This document shows, in pieces, positions 16,259 through 23,105 of a stretch of 28,218 nucleotides of DNA. The DNA is taken from IMG/VR virus record IMGVR_UViG_3300012936_000124, positions 1-28,218 of that record; one strand, 5' to 3'. Each line of letters starts with the position of its first letter. The stretch's first letter is position 1. The notes beneath the pieces were generated by a model. The model was not told the origin of the DNA and did not search any database. It was given only the letters and a program-made list of their open reading frames with translations. The stretch is from a virus. A program made the position numbers and the translations under genes.

Positions 16259-17417
16259 TGAATTTGCTCCAATCAATATATGGGTTTGTGGCGTTGTTAT
16301 CATGAAGTACGCCTTTCCAGAATTTGAGAAGGTTGTTTATGACAGGACTGCGCTCCCAGTTGTCACACAACACTGATTCTACGTCATTAGCCAGTAACGC
16401 TTTGATGTGTATCTTGTGCATATGCTCTTTAAGCAGCATGTCTGCGAACTTAGCGTCCATCGCGGCAAACTTTTTGGTGAAATATGCCTGTTTGTCTGTG
16501 TCAGTGATGAGATTAGGCACAAGGTAATCGCGGTATTCTTTCCATGAATCAAACATGTACGGAAGCTCTTTGGGGCATTTTGTCATGTCATCCTTGAGGA
16601 CTGCTGCCGTATTAGTACCGTGCAACCGCTGAGTGATTCTGCCCCATGTCTGTGGCTCTATTTCATGAGCTATAAAAAGACTACGGACTGCTGTTTCATG
16701 ATTTAGGTTTGATACCCGCATCTCGCGTATGGGCGTACCGTATTGATAGTAGTAATCATAGATCTCACAGTACGGCCATTTATTGTCATGCAGAGCCTTC
16801 CAAACGTCTGTATATGACCAGTCGTAGATTGGATAAAACGTGTAGTGATTACGTCTTTCATTCAGGCGTTTGCCCCATGTGACTCCGCGGTACGTTTCCG
16901 CGCTAGTGAGCGCAGTGTAGCGAGTGGGACTTTCCTCGCACCGAACCCCTGCCAAGTATGCTGCCGGTTGGTCTGGATACCAATTCGCAAAAAAGGCTTC
17001 AAACATTTTGTGGAAACGGGTTTCATTGAACACGTTCTCCTTGATGCTTATTGGGTCTTTGGGTCGTATCCACTCTTCTTCTTTAATCTCATCCCAGCAG
17101 TCTAGATAAGGCATGTCGGGACTGGTGGCATTACTGATTAAAAACGGTATCTGCATCCATTTTGCGTCAACACGCTCGTCATACATCAGCCCCTTCACAT
17201 GATCTGCGACCATTTGCCATTCAATTTCTTGATCAAGCCATACAACCGGCAACGGCAAGCGCCCTTTCTCTTCAGCCACGATAAGAGCCAGCCGATAAAT
17301 AATGTCGCTGTCCTTACCCCCTGAGCAGGACACCACTACATTCGGGAAGTTGTCAAACACCCAGCGCATGCGATCAAGCGCTGCCTCAAATACGTTTTGC
17401 TTGGTATATATCTTCAC
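16224..17417 (-). CDS. PAPS-reductase-family ATP pyrophosphatase, IbrA/DUF3440-like
   Basis: 397 residues. PP-loop SGGKDS at 32-37 binds ATP; GVRCEESPTR at 157-166 matches the second PAPS-reductase/DndC-type motif, and FYPIYDWSYTDVW at 194-206 is also conserved in this family. The C-terminal half is the IbrA-type (DUF3440) extension. Cysteines at 31, 107, 160, 217, 281 and 351 could include cluster or sulfur-transfer ligands, which cannot be settled here. It begins in an ATGA overlap with the hydroxylase-like gene. Related enzymes adenylate or sulfurate substrates; a nucleic-acid substrate is an attractive guess given the ParB-fold partner. Confidence 0.88.
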   Translation of the reverse strand: MKIYTKQNVFEAALDRMRWVFDNFPNVVVSCSGGKDSDIIYRLALIVAEEKGRLPLPVVWLDQEIEWQMVADHVKGLMYDERVDAKWMQIPFLISNATSPDMPYLDCWDEIKEEEWIRPKDPISIKENVFNETRFHKMFEAFFANWYPDQPAAYLAGVRCEESPTRYTALTSAETYRGVTWGKRLNERRNHYTFYPIYDWSYTDVWKALHDNKWPYCEIYDYYYQYGTPIREMRVSNLNHETAVRSLFIAHEIEPQTWGRITQRLHGTNTAAVLKDDMTKCPKELPYMFDSWKEYRDYLVPNLITDTDKQAYFTKKFAAMDAKFADMLLKEHMHKIHIKALLANDVESVLCDNWERSPVINNLLKFWKGVLHDNNATNPYIDWSKFNADGSRVKIAS

Positions 17418-17947
17418 AGACCCGCCAAAAAATTAGTTGTCATTGCGTACAGCAGACATTGCTGCATCGTCTTCTCTGGTGGTAGCGGCTCATGACTATC
17501 TATTGACACCGCTACGTTCCATGCGTTTTTGTTGTCACCTCGCACCAAAACTTGATGCGGGCTGTGCGTGTCAAGGATATAAAACAGCCCTCTTTGAAGC
17601 ACCAACTCTTGTTTGTCCAGTCCTCTGCAGATGGTCTCTGCGTCTACTCGTATTTTCAGATGATGTGAGTATCTTGGATATTTAGGATCAATGTGCAGCG
17701 GTGTGCCGTTTCTTACCGCTATCCAGTGCGGGTCGTCTATGAGCTTTGCTTTGCCATCTTTATGCTTGGCTCTGTTCCAAGTGGTCAGGAGCTTATTTGA
17801 TTTGCTGAAGTTTTTTTTGTTCCAGACCTTCAGCAGGTCATTATTATCTGGTGACCTTACTGAGTCTGGCAGCTTTACGTGAGCAGCAAATACGGCTGGA
17901 TTGGTTCTTTGATCGCCCGTTATCTGATAGCTCCAAGGCACATCCAT
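17414..17947 (-). CDS. Double-stranded beta-helix (Asp/Asn-hydroxylase-like) protein
   Basis: 177 residues. Residues 83-99 (PLHIDPKYPRYSHHLKI) give an H-x-D pair (His85, Asp87), and LQRGLFYILDTHSPHQV at 117-133 gives a distal His (128 or 131), then NAWNVAVSID. This layout resembles the aspartyl/asparaginyl beta-hydroxylase branch of Fe(II)/2-oxoglutarate dioxygenases. The usual 2-oxoglutarate-binding Arg is not at the expected spot; Arg136 is the nearest candidate. It is 1 base from the glycosyltransferase-like stop and overlaps the PAPS-reductase-like gene by 4. Possible substrate: a DNA base or a protein residue. Recognition is by motif only. Confidence 0.6.
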   Translation of the reverse strand: MDVPWSYQITGDQRTNPAVFAAHVKLPDSVRSPDNNDLLKVWNKKNFSKSNKLLTTWNRAKHKDGKAKLIDDPHWIAVRNGTPLHIDPKYPRYSHHLKIRVDAETICRGLDKQELVLQRGLFYILDTHSPHQVLVRGDNKNAWNVAVSIDSHEPLPPEKTMQQCLLYAMTTNFLAGL

Positions 17948-17948
17948 T

Positions 17949-18506
17949 TTAGTCTGCCTTGTCTTGGAACGTCTTACTCATTCTTTTGCTGCTGCGGCGT
18001 GGGTCAATGACGCTTTTTTGCTGGCGATGGTCAACTAAATTAGGTACGTGTATCCAGTATTTCTCTCTGCGAGCCTTAAGGAAGTCGCAGACCATTTGAT
18101 CTGTGCCGTTAGGATGGTCCTCTTGATTTTGCTCCCACCAGCCATCAAAAAACTCAAGCATGAGGCGTGAATGACCTCTGGGGAAATAAACACACTGATT
18201 CATCAGAAAGTTGTTGTCCCAACGACTGCCAATCTCTAGGTCTTTTTTGCGCATCGAAAAAAATTGAATTACGGCATCAGGGCGCGTGTTTATCTCTTTG
18301 ATTGCCTTTTTGGTGAAGTCTGTGGTCAGCCAAATGTCATCTTCCAGATGAACGCAACGATCATCGCCAGCCATCTCTAGTGAGCGCTTGAAGGTGTCAA
18401 TGGCGCACCGCTTTTCATCCCAGCAGACACGCAGCTTAGGAATGTGTCTTTGTAAATACTCTACGCAATCAGCCCGCTCAGGAACTGCTTTGACTATCCA
18501 CTTCAT
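17949..18506 (-). CDS. GT-A-like glycosyltransferase
   Basis: 185 residues, shorter than many GT-A enzymes. The acidic motif VHLEDDIWLT at 52-61 (Glu55, Asp56, Asp57) fits a nucleotide-sugar/metal site. NGTDQMVCDFL near 133-143 and HVPNLVDHRQQKSVI near 153-167 match the late acceptor/base and PxLVxH regions of GT25 and related phage glycosyltransferases. Starts in an ATGA overlap and is followed 1 base later by the hydroxylase-like gene. It could glycosylate a modified base, or a capsid or tail protein. Confidence 0.65.
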   Translation of the reverse strand: MKWIVKAVPERADCVEYLQRHIPKLRVCWDEKRCAIDTFKRSLEMAGDDRCVHLEDDIWLTTDFTKKAIKEINTRPDAVIQFFSMRKKDLEIGSRWDNNFLMNQCVYFPRGHSRLMLEFFDGWWEQNQEDHPNGTDQMVCDFLKARREKYWIHVPNLVDHRQQKSVIDPRRSSKRMSKTFQDKAD

Positions 18507-18784
18507 AGGGACTCTGGCGCCTCTGCTCTGTTAATCAATATGGCATCTCTTGGGTTTTCGTCCATGACCCAATATTTGTAGCCATCAGCGTAAAAATAAA
18601 CGTAGGTCTTTCTAAAGAACTTTTCATACACCCCATGATATCGAATGCCCTCTGCCACTTGATAGAAAAGCTCTGGATCATCCCATGTATATATCTTGGT
18701 GTAGCTGTGAGGTATCTTTGGCATTGTCTTGGCGAACTTGTACTCTGCATCATAGAGCAGTTGCGCTATTTGATCTTTATCCAT
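18503..18784 (-). CDS. Small protein resembling the N-terminal part of phage methyltransferase-associated proteins
   Basis: 93 residues. The pattern HSYTKIYTWDD, then GYKYWVMDENPRDAILINRAE is one I recall at the start of, or beside, phage class I methyltransferases; here no methyltransferase domain follows, the frame stops and the glycosyltransferase-like gene begins in an ATGA overlap. It starts one base after the ParB-like stop. Either it is a free-standing version of that domain or the remnant of a lost fusion. No catalytic motif visible. Confidence 0.55.
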   Translation of the reverse strand: MDKDQIAQLLYDAEYKFAKTMPKIPHSYTKIYTWDDPELFYQVAEGIRYHGVYEKFFRKTYVYFYADGYKYWVMDENPRDAILINRAEAPESL

Positions 18785-18785
18785 G

Positions 18786-19331
18786 TTAGCTTCCTGATAT
18801 GGCGAACTCTTCTCCGCAATGCGGGCAAAGCACTTCCATTTCTTGTGGAGCGTTGCCCATCACATCCATGCGATCTGCGGTTTTTAATACGTCTGCATCT
18901 GTTATTTCTCTATTTGCTGCGGTTGGTTGAAGCTCAGGCTCAAAAGTGGCGAGCCTTGTTTCAATGTCAAAGCCCGTGAGGCTCATGTCAAAGTCAAAGT
19001 CTCGTAGTGAATCAAATTCAAGTTGCAGCAGCTCTACACTCCATGAGGACTTTTCAGCAAGCCGGTTGTCAGCGATAACATACGCTGCGCGGTCTTCTGG
19101 AGATATAGCGCCCGTCTCTACAACAGGAATAGTTTCTAGCCCCAAGAGCTTCGCGGCTTTAAGTCGACCATGCCCTGATATAACGGTGTTTGTGTCGTCG
19201 ACTAGTATTGGCGCTTTCCAGCCAAAGTGAGTGATGCTGTTCGCTATCTCTTGAACCTGCTCATCAGAATGCTGGCGAGGGTTTCTAGCATACTCCTTGA
19301 TATCCGACACGGGCATTTGGGTCAGTTGCAT
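18786..19331 (-). CDS. ParB-fold protein with a C-terminal CPxCG knuckle
   Basis: 181 residues. N-terminal ParB domain: DIKEYARNPRQHS, then VISGHGRLKAAKLLG at 50-64 and VIADNRLAEKSSW at 85-97. Such domains are often fused to phage DNA methyltransferases; here the protein ends soon after CPHCGEEF (169-176), a single zinc-knuckle half. It overlaps the gene upstream by 47 bases and leads the accessory cassette. A promoter with AAGTGTTGACA lies about 190 bases upstream. Likely binds or nicks DNA as part of the cassette, but activity is not shown. Start at 19331; the Met at residue 6 is an alternative. Confidence 0.8.
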   Translation of the reverse strand: MQLTQMPVSDIKEYARNPRQHSDEQVQEIANSITHFGWKAPILVDDTNTVISGHGRLKAAKLLGLETIPVVETGAISPEDRAAYVIADNRLAEKSSWSVELLQLEFDSLRDFDFDMSLTGFDIETRLATFEPELQPTAANREITDADVLKTADRMDVMGNAPQEMEVLCPHCGEEFAISGS

Positions 19332-19524
19332 TTGATCTCCTAATAATCTCGACGACTTGGTCGTCTGGTGCGTTGCGCAAAAAACAGAGGTCTAGTGACT
19401 TCAGGATTGCAACATCTTCGCCGCTCTCGTCACACAAATCAGAGGCCTCACGTATGGCGGTGAGTATAAGCTCAACCTCAAACTTTGTTGGCCTCCAGAA
19501 AAGTGTAGTCAAAACCGTTGCCAT
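19285..19524 (-). CDS. Hypothetical phage protein
   Basis: 79 residues. Helical middle (KFEVELILTAIREASDLCDE) and acidic segments; no motif recognised. One base after the upstream stop, and overlapping the ParB-fold gene by 47 bases, which is larger than usual for this window. The start codon sits in a TTGACA-type promoter box. Confidence 0.6.
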   Translation of the reverse strand: MATVLTTLFWRPTKFEVELILTAIREASDLCDESGEDVAILKSLDLCFLRNAPDDQVVEIIRRSNATDPNARVGYQGVC

Positions 19525-19529
19525 GTCAA
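19502..19529 (-). promoter_or_regulatory. Candidate sigma70-type promoter ahead of the ParB/glycosyltransferase cassette
   Basis: Minus strand: TTGACA (19529-19524), 16-base spacer, TACACT (19507-19502). The -35 box is embedded in AAGTGTTGACA, the same core as two other promoters in this window. It is inside the start of the gene at 19285-19524, so it would serve the genes from 19331 downward. Confidence 0.4.
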
Positions 19530-19735
19530 CACTTGAGTGTCCAGTGGGCTATCTTGACTATCTCATCAAATCGGTTGCGCACTGGAACCATCTTGGTTTC
19601 TATCTGATGGCCTTTAGCTCTAAGCTCGCTTATCCGCGCTGGCGCTTCCAGTATGCCAAGCTCAGTCCACGAATTCAGGCGGGTTAACACGCGACCATCT
19701 TGCAAATAGGTAAGGATTCGGTCTTGCTGGCTCAT
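19526..19735 (-). CDS. Small winged-helix/HTH-type protein
   Basis: 69 residues, beginning MSQQDRILTYLQDGRVLTRL and continuing LGILEAPARISELRAKGHQI, then TKMVPV. This layout (helix, short turn, helix in RISELRAKG, beta wing) is that of small phage winged-helix proteins. ATGA overlap with the upstream gene. Likely a DNA-binding regulator; target unknown. Confidence 0.65.
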   Translation of the reverse strand: MSQQDRILTYLQDGRVLTRLNSWTELGILEAPARISELRAKGHQIETKMVPVRNRFDEIVKIAHWTLKC

Positions 19736-19971
19736 TGCTTCACCTCCACTATGTCAAGCTTCTCTGCCCAGTTGATATGCAGTCCGACTCTCCAGTAACG
19801 CTCATTAGGAACTATGTAGCCCGCATTCAGCCCTGTGTCATGATCCCAAAGGTAGGTCACACCCCAGCCCGTCACGCTTTCTTTTAGCTGCCCGCTCTGG
19901 ATGAGGGGTAGCACTTTGTCAGCATAGGTCTGACGGTCTATCTCTATCGGATACTCTTTGTCCATCGGCAT
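19732..19971 (-). CDS. Hypothetical phage protein
   Basis: 79 residues from the ATG at 19971, preceded by AAAGGAGG with a 7-base gap and overlapping the upstream stop by one base; a frame from 20034 is rejected. Contains DRQTYADKVLPLIQSGQL and a tryptophan/aspartate-rich middle. No family recognised. Confidence 0.65.
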   Translation of the reverse strand: MPMDKEYPIEIDRQTYADKVLPLIQSGQLKESVTGWGVTYLWDHDTGLNAGYIVPNERYWRVGLHINWAEKLDIVEVKQ

Positions 19972-20282
19972 TACTTTGCCTCCTTTATTTTTAGATACTT
20001 GGTCAAATAGGCTGGTACCTTGGCTCCGCAGCAAAACCGCTCTGGCAATGAGCCGTCTTCATTTACGGTTGCGTAACCACGCTCTTGTAATCCGTTGTCA
20101 TCGCACCAAACGTCACGGCCTAGCTCAATCTCCGTGTACTCCCTTAAATCCATGCCATGCGCGTGAAGCTGGCGCTCCCACTCACGAGCCTCTTTGTAGC
20201 TATCAAACGTGTCAAAGTGCTCAATGTCTCCGTACTCACTGCACTTATTTACGCGCCACTCATAAATTACTTGAGTTCCCAT
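19971..20282 (-). CDS. Hypothetical phage protein
   Basis: 103 residues. First gene after an intrinsic terminator (20294-20321). Begins MGTQVIYEWRVNKCSEYGDI and contains a DSYKEAREWERQLHAHG helix; ends in a Lys-rich tail. A GGGAG ribosome-binding site precedes the ATG. No recognised family. Confidence 0.65.
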   Translation of the reverse strand: MGTQVIYEWRVNKCSEYGDIEHFDTFDSYKEAREWERQLHAHGMDLREYTEIELGRDVWCDDNGLQERGYATVNEDGSLPERFCCGAKVPAYLTKYLKIKEAK

Positions 20283-20293
20283 TTTTTTCTCCC

Positions 20294-20321
20294 AAAAAAA
20301 AGCCGGTCTTAAAAACCGGCT
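20294..20321 (-). terminator. Intrinsic terminator
   Basis: Minus strand: AGCCGGT, 7-base loop, ACCGGCT, then a run of T. The stop codon of the gene at 20309-20521 lies in the loop. A 7-bp perfect stem plus seven or eight U residues is a good rho-independent terminator; since the next genes have no other clear promoter nearby, read-through is probably partial or antiterminated. Confidence 0.75.
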
Positions 20322-20521
20322 GCTTCAACACAACTAGGCGCAGTAAACGCACACCCAGTCTCACACTCAACTTCAACACCACAAACTCTTGCGAAGGTTC
20401 TAACTGTTTTACCCCGTCCAACAAAGGTGCCGTTACTCTCGACAGTATTAACGCTAAAAACCTCAAATTGGTTGCCGCGCTTGCTGGTTCCGGTAAATTT
20501 TTTGGTAGTCAATGTGTTCAT
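20309..20521 (-). CDS. Hypothetical small phage protein
   Basis: 70 residues starting MNTLTTKKFTGTSKRGNQFE, with VECETGCAFTAPSC near the end. Ribosome-binding site GGGAGG before the ATG. It is the only gene between a promoter (20557-20584) and a terminator (20294-20321), so it may be made as its own short transcript. Function unknown. Confidence 0.68.
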   Translation of the reverse strand: MNTLTTKKFTGTSKRGNQFEVFSVNTVESNGTFVGRGKTVRTFARVCGVEVECETGCAFTAPSCVEAAGF

Positions 20522-20556
20522 GTTGGTGGCCTCCCAAGCCGTTTGTTTATGCTCTT

Positions 20557-20584
20557 AGAATAGCAAAACCTCAGAAGATGTCAA
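20557..20584 (-). promoter_or_regulatory. Sigma70-type promoter with shared 19-mer
   Basis: Minus strand: TTGACA (20584-20579), 16-base spacer, TATTCT (20562-20557). The -35 lies in the 19-mer that also forms the promoter at 22231-22259. It overlaps the stop codon of the upstream gene and precedes the 70-residue gene. Confidence 0.6.
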
Positions 20585-20597
20585 CACTTTTGTTTAC
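20579..20597. repeat. 19-base direct repeat, copy 1
   Basis: Plus-strand TGTCAACACTTTTGTTTAC, identical to the copy at 22254-22272. Both copies carry the -35 box of a leftward promoter, so the 13 bases upstream of TTGACA are a candidate regulator site. Confidence 0.8.
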
Positions 20598-20970
20598 TTA
20601 TTTTAAAGGTTTCTAATGAGTTGGCCTTTTTCCACTCTTCCCATTCCTGTAGGTTGTGGACATAGTTGTCCACTTCATCATTGATTATTTGCACTATGTC
20701 AATAACTAGGGGATGGTCATAATAGTAAGAAAACTCAGCGCCGTAGAGATAGCTGTTCCACTCCTCAAGTTTTTTGCGTCTAGCTTTCGCTTGAGCCTCT
20801 GTCTCCTTGGGGTTGTGTCGCAGCTCTGGTGGAACCGCATACTTGACTTTCACAAGGCTTTGCAGAACTTCATCTAATAGTTCTTGAGCGGTGTCTTTCT
20901 TAACCTTTTGGACAATTCTGTCAATTCTGTGTCGGATGTTATCCCTCAAGACTTCTTCCGTATTTTTCAT
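20581..20970 (-). CDS. Hypothetical phage protein
   Basis: 129 residues, charged and mostly helical, for example DRIVQKVKKDTAQELLDEVL and AQAKARRKKLEEWN. Two bases after the upstream stop, with AAGGAAGGG ahead of the ATG. No motif recognised. The last codons overlap a promoter -35 box. Confidence 0.65.
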   Translation of the reverse strand: MKNTEEVLRDNIRHRIDRIVQKVKKDTAQELLDEVLQSLVKVKYAVPPELRHNPKETEAQAKARRKKLEEWNSYLYGAEFSYYYDHPLVIDIVQIINDEVDNYVHNLQEWEEWKKANSLETFKISKQKC

Positions 20971-20972
20971 GT

Positions 20973-21371
20973 CTAACCCTTCCTTGGCCTGTTGCTACCC
21001 AACTGAATCATCAAGCTCTGCAGCTTGCGCTCTTTGACCCTTGGGTGTTCAGGCAGTCCAAATTTAGCTTCAAAATCAGCCATCAACATCTGATAACAAA
21101 ACTGCTCCTGACTACCATCAAAATTAAATCGCGTGGCGGTCACATATAATTCGCCGCCCCTCTGGCTTATGTGATAGTGGTACTCAAGATCCCCATGGTC
21201 TGCTGGGCCAACCGTTAGGACTGCCCGCTGGTTCTTGCGAATAAAATCCTCAGGCGTTCGAACACCCTTCAGAAGCTCTACCGCCCCCTCTGGATATCCG
21301 TCCCAGTGGTTATAAATGTGACAGCATGCAAAGTGCGGTCGCGTGAAAGTGTAAACGGCTCGAGTAGCCAT
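20973..21371 (-). CDS. Conserved phage protein with HWDGYPEG motif
   Basis: 132 residues. The start MATRAVYTF and IYNHWDGYPEGAVELL at about 19-34 match a widespread family of uncharacterised phage and bacterial proteins. An AAGGAG box lies 7 bases before ATG. Activity is not known. Confidence 0.72.
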   Translation of the reverse strand: MATRAVYTFTRPHFACCHIYNHWDGYPEGAVELLKGVRTPEDFIRKNQRAVLTVGPADHGDLEYHYHISQRGGELYVTATRFNFDGSQEQFCYQMLMADFEAKFGLPEHPRVKERKLQSLMIQLGSNRPRKG

Positions 21372-21381
21372 ATCGGTCTCC

Positions 21382-21780
21382 TTAGAAATTGTAGTCGTAA
21401 AATTTGCGAGGGGTTTCGGACATTACAAATCGCACGTCCTTGTACTGCCATCGGCCTTTGGCTTTTGACCACCGTAATCGAACTACCTCGCCTTCTTCGT
21501 CGGACTGTATGTCCCATTTTTGCTCACGCTGGTTAGCACAGTGTCCAGCGAACCCTCCTGAATACCACTCTTGTTTCCAAGGCAGCTTCTGAGCGCTCAT
21601 GCTCCTAACCTCTACGCATTGGTCACTTACAATCCGAATTACCTCAAAAGGCTCAATGTCTGTGTACCCGTGAAGGTTGCAGTATTGTCGAATAACTTTA
21701 CGCTCGGCGTTTTGCTCAGCAATCCAGCGGTCTTGAGCCTCATCAAAGGTCTCATCGTCACGTCTAAACCCAACTCGCAT
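21382..21780 (-). CDS. Hypothetical phage protein
   Basis: 132 residues from the ATG at 21780, preceded by AAGGAGG; a longer frame from 21885 lies in the upstream gene and is rejected. Contains FDEAQDRWIAEQNAERKVI and many Trp and charged residues. It overlaps the upstream gene by 17 bases. No family recognised. Confidence 0.65.
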   Translation of the reverse strand: MRVGFRRDDETFDEAQDRWIAEQNAERKVIRQYCNLHGYTDIEPFEVIRIVSDQCVEVRSMSAQKLPWKQEWYSGGFAGHCANQREQKWDIQSDEEGEVVRLRWSKAKGRWQYKDVRFVMSETPRKFYDYNF

Positions 21781-22009
21781 CACTAGCCTCCTTAAGGTCA
21801 CGTTCTGCATCTTCACAACAGTCCTTGCACATAAACACGCCGGTTCGCCATCCAATGATGACCTCACGAACCCATGTGTCTTCATCAGGCCACACGTCTT
21901 GCACGAACTTACCTGTCAGGTAAAGCCTGAGCTTGTCAGTGTCTACCGTTGCGGAGTCCCATGAGTGGCATGTCATACACTTCACAAAAAGGTTCGCGTA
22001 TTCCATCAC
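21764..22009 (-). CDS. Small zinc-ribbon-like protein
   Basis: 81 residues; ATGA overlap upstream. Two CxxC pairs (CMTC at 11-14 and CKDC at 61-64, with Cys65 next to it) could bind one zinc ion. Between them is a Trp-rich stretch. No known family. Confidence 0.65.
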   Translation of the reverse strand: MMEYANLFVKCMTCHSWDSATVDTDKLRLYLTGKFVQDVWPDEDTWVREVIIGWRTGVFMCKDCCEDAERDLKEASDASWV

Positions 22010-22194
22010 TGGCCCCTCCGTGCTTGAGGGTTGTGGTGGCGTCTGCCCATGGGGTCACGTACCGCCACAATCTGGGCTTGCCCATGGTGTAAGGCGTTAT
22101 TGAATAGGTGGAAATCAGCAAGCCGTTCAACCTGCTTCTCGTTTTTGTACAGCGTACCGTCGCTGCCAAGTACCGTGTATTTAACCTTCCACAT
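22006..22194 (-). CDS. Hypothetical small phage protein
   Basis: 62 residues, first gene after the promoter at 22231-22259; ribosome-binding site GGGAGG. Opening KVKYTVLGSDGTLYKN followed by FHLFNNAL and a basic C-terminus. No recognised domain. Confidence 0.62.
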   Translation of the reverse strand: MWKVKYTVLGSDGTLYKNEKQVERLADFHLFNNALHHGQAQIVAVRDPMGRRHHNPQARRGQ

Positions 22195-22230
22195 AGCGTT
22201 TAACCTCCCAAAGTCATTAGCTATGGTCTA

Positions 22231-22259
22231 AAGATAAGGCATTCTTGATTGCCTGTCAA
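22231..22259 (-). promoter_or_regulatory. Sigma70-type promoter with shared 19-mer
   Basis: Minus strand: TTGACA (22259-22254), 17-base spacer, TATCTT (22236-22231). It lies in the 74-base gap after the NinG-like gene and would transcribe the small-gene block starting at 22194. Confidence 0.6.
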
Positions 22260-22272
22260 CACTTTTGTTTAC
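22254..22272. repeat. 19-base direct repeat, copy 2
   Basis: Identical to the copy at 20579-20597. It overlaps the stop codon of the NinG-like gene. Confidence 0.8.
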
Positions 22273-22679
22273 ATTAATCGACTTTCTTGAAATTTTATTT
22301 GAGCCTTTAGGTCTGATATGTATTCCAGCAGTTCGTGCCTATCAAATTTGACTATCTGCCATTTGGTCTGACTGAGCCATTCCACGTAGTCTGCTCCATA
22401 CATATCCACCATGTACCGGTGATAGTCGTCATGGACTTGGGTCAAAAATCTATTGCAGCGCTTGCACTGCGGATGGACGTTTTCCTCACGCAGCTTGTGA
22501 TACTTGTACGTTCGGCTAATAAAATGACCGCCATCCATTTCCTTCCAGTGCTGTACCCGTCCGCATGTAACGCATTCTGCCAGTCCGTCAGGAGCCGCCG
22601 CTTTCATACGGACAAGCTTTTGAAGTAAGACAGCAGCTTGGTCGGCTACCTGCGATGTGGTCTTGCTTTTTTTTGCCAT
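22269..22679 (-). CDS. ninG: NinG/Rap-like recombination endonuclease
   Basis: 136 residues. Cys36-x2-Cys39, MDGGHFISR (48-56), then NVHPQCKRCN (67-76) with Cys72 and Cys75: the zinc-binding layout of NinG (lambda Rap), a Holliday-junction/D-loop endonuclease. The C-terminal YHRYMVDMYGADYVEWL is also family-like. It follows the NinB-like gene by 3 bases, as in lambdoid nin regions. Likely resolves recombination intermediates made by the Sak3-like annealing protein. Confidence 0.85.
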   Translation of the reverse strand: MAKKSKTTSQVADQAAVLLQKLVRMKAAAPDGLAECVTCGRVQHWKEMDGGHFISRTYKYHKLREENVHPQCKRCNRFLTQVHDDYHRYMVDMYGADYVEWLSQTKWQIVKFDRHELLEYISDLKAQIKFQESRLM

Positions 22680-22682
22680 CTG

Positions 22683-23105
22683 CTAATCCTGTCTTTTAGG
22701 GAAGGGTACGCTCACGCCTGTAGTTTGAGCAAGGTGTCTTGCTATCACTTCTTGTATCTCATTTACCTGCTGGCGCGTCAGGTCAGTGCTTGATGTTTGC
22801 GAGGTAATGATCTGTTGAACGGGATCCCAGAGATGCTGTTTGGCCCGCTCTTTATTCCACGGTATTTCAATGTTTGGCTTGAGCGTTTTCTTCATGTCAT
22901 AGCCCGCGTCATTGAGGGCTTGCGCTATTCGTGACAGCCAAAGCCACATCGCATTGTTTTGCTTTTCTGTACGCTGCTCATCTTTATCGCATTTGACGTT
23001 AATGCTTCCATGCTCTTCAAGCATTTGATCACAGTAACGGACAAACAACAGTAGCTGATGTTTATCTTTAATCGCCCACTGGACGCCACTAGCCTTCGAA
23101 GACAT
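22683..23105 (-). CDS. ninB: NinB-like recombination mediator
   Basis: 140 residues. The segment RTEKQNNAMWLWLSRIAQAL followed by WNKERAKQHLWDPVQQ is typical of NinB (lambda Orf) proteins, which bind ssDNA and help load recombinases. Next to NinG-like gene, as in lambda. Overlaps the upstream gene by 17 bases. Confidence 0.75.
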   Translation of the reverse strand: MSSKASGVQWAIKDKHQLLLFVRYCDQMLEEHGSINVKCDKDEQRTEKQNNAMWLWLSRIAQALNDAGYDMKKTLKPNIEIPWNKERAKQHLWDPVQQIITSQTSSTDLTRQQVNEIQEVIARHLAQTTGVSVPFPKRQD

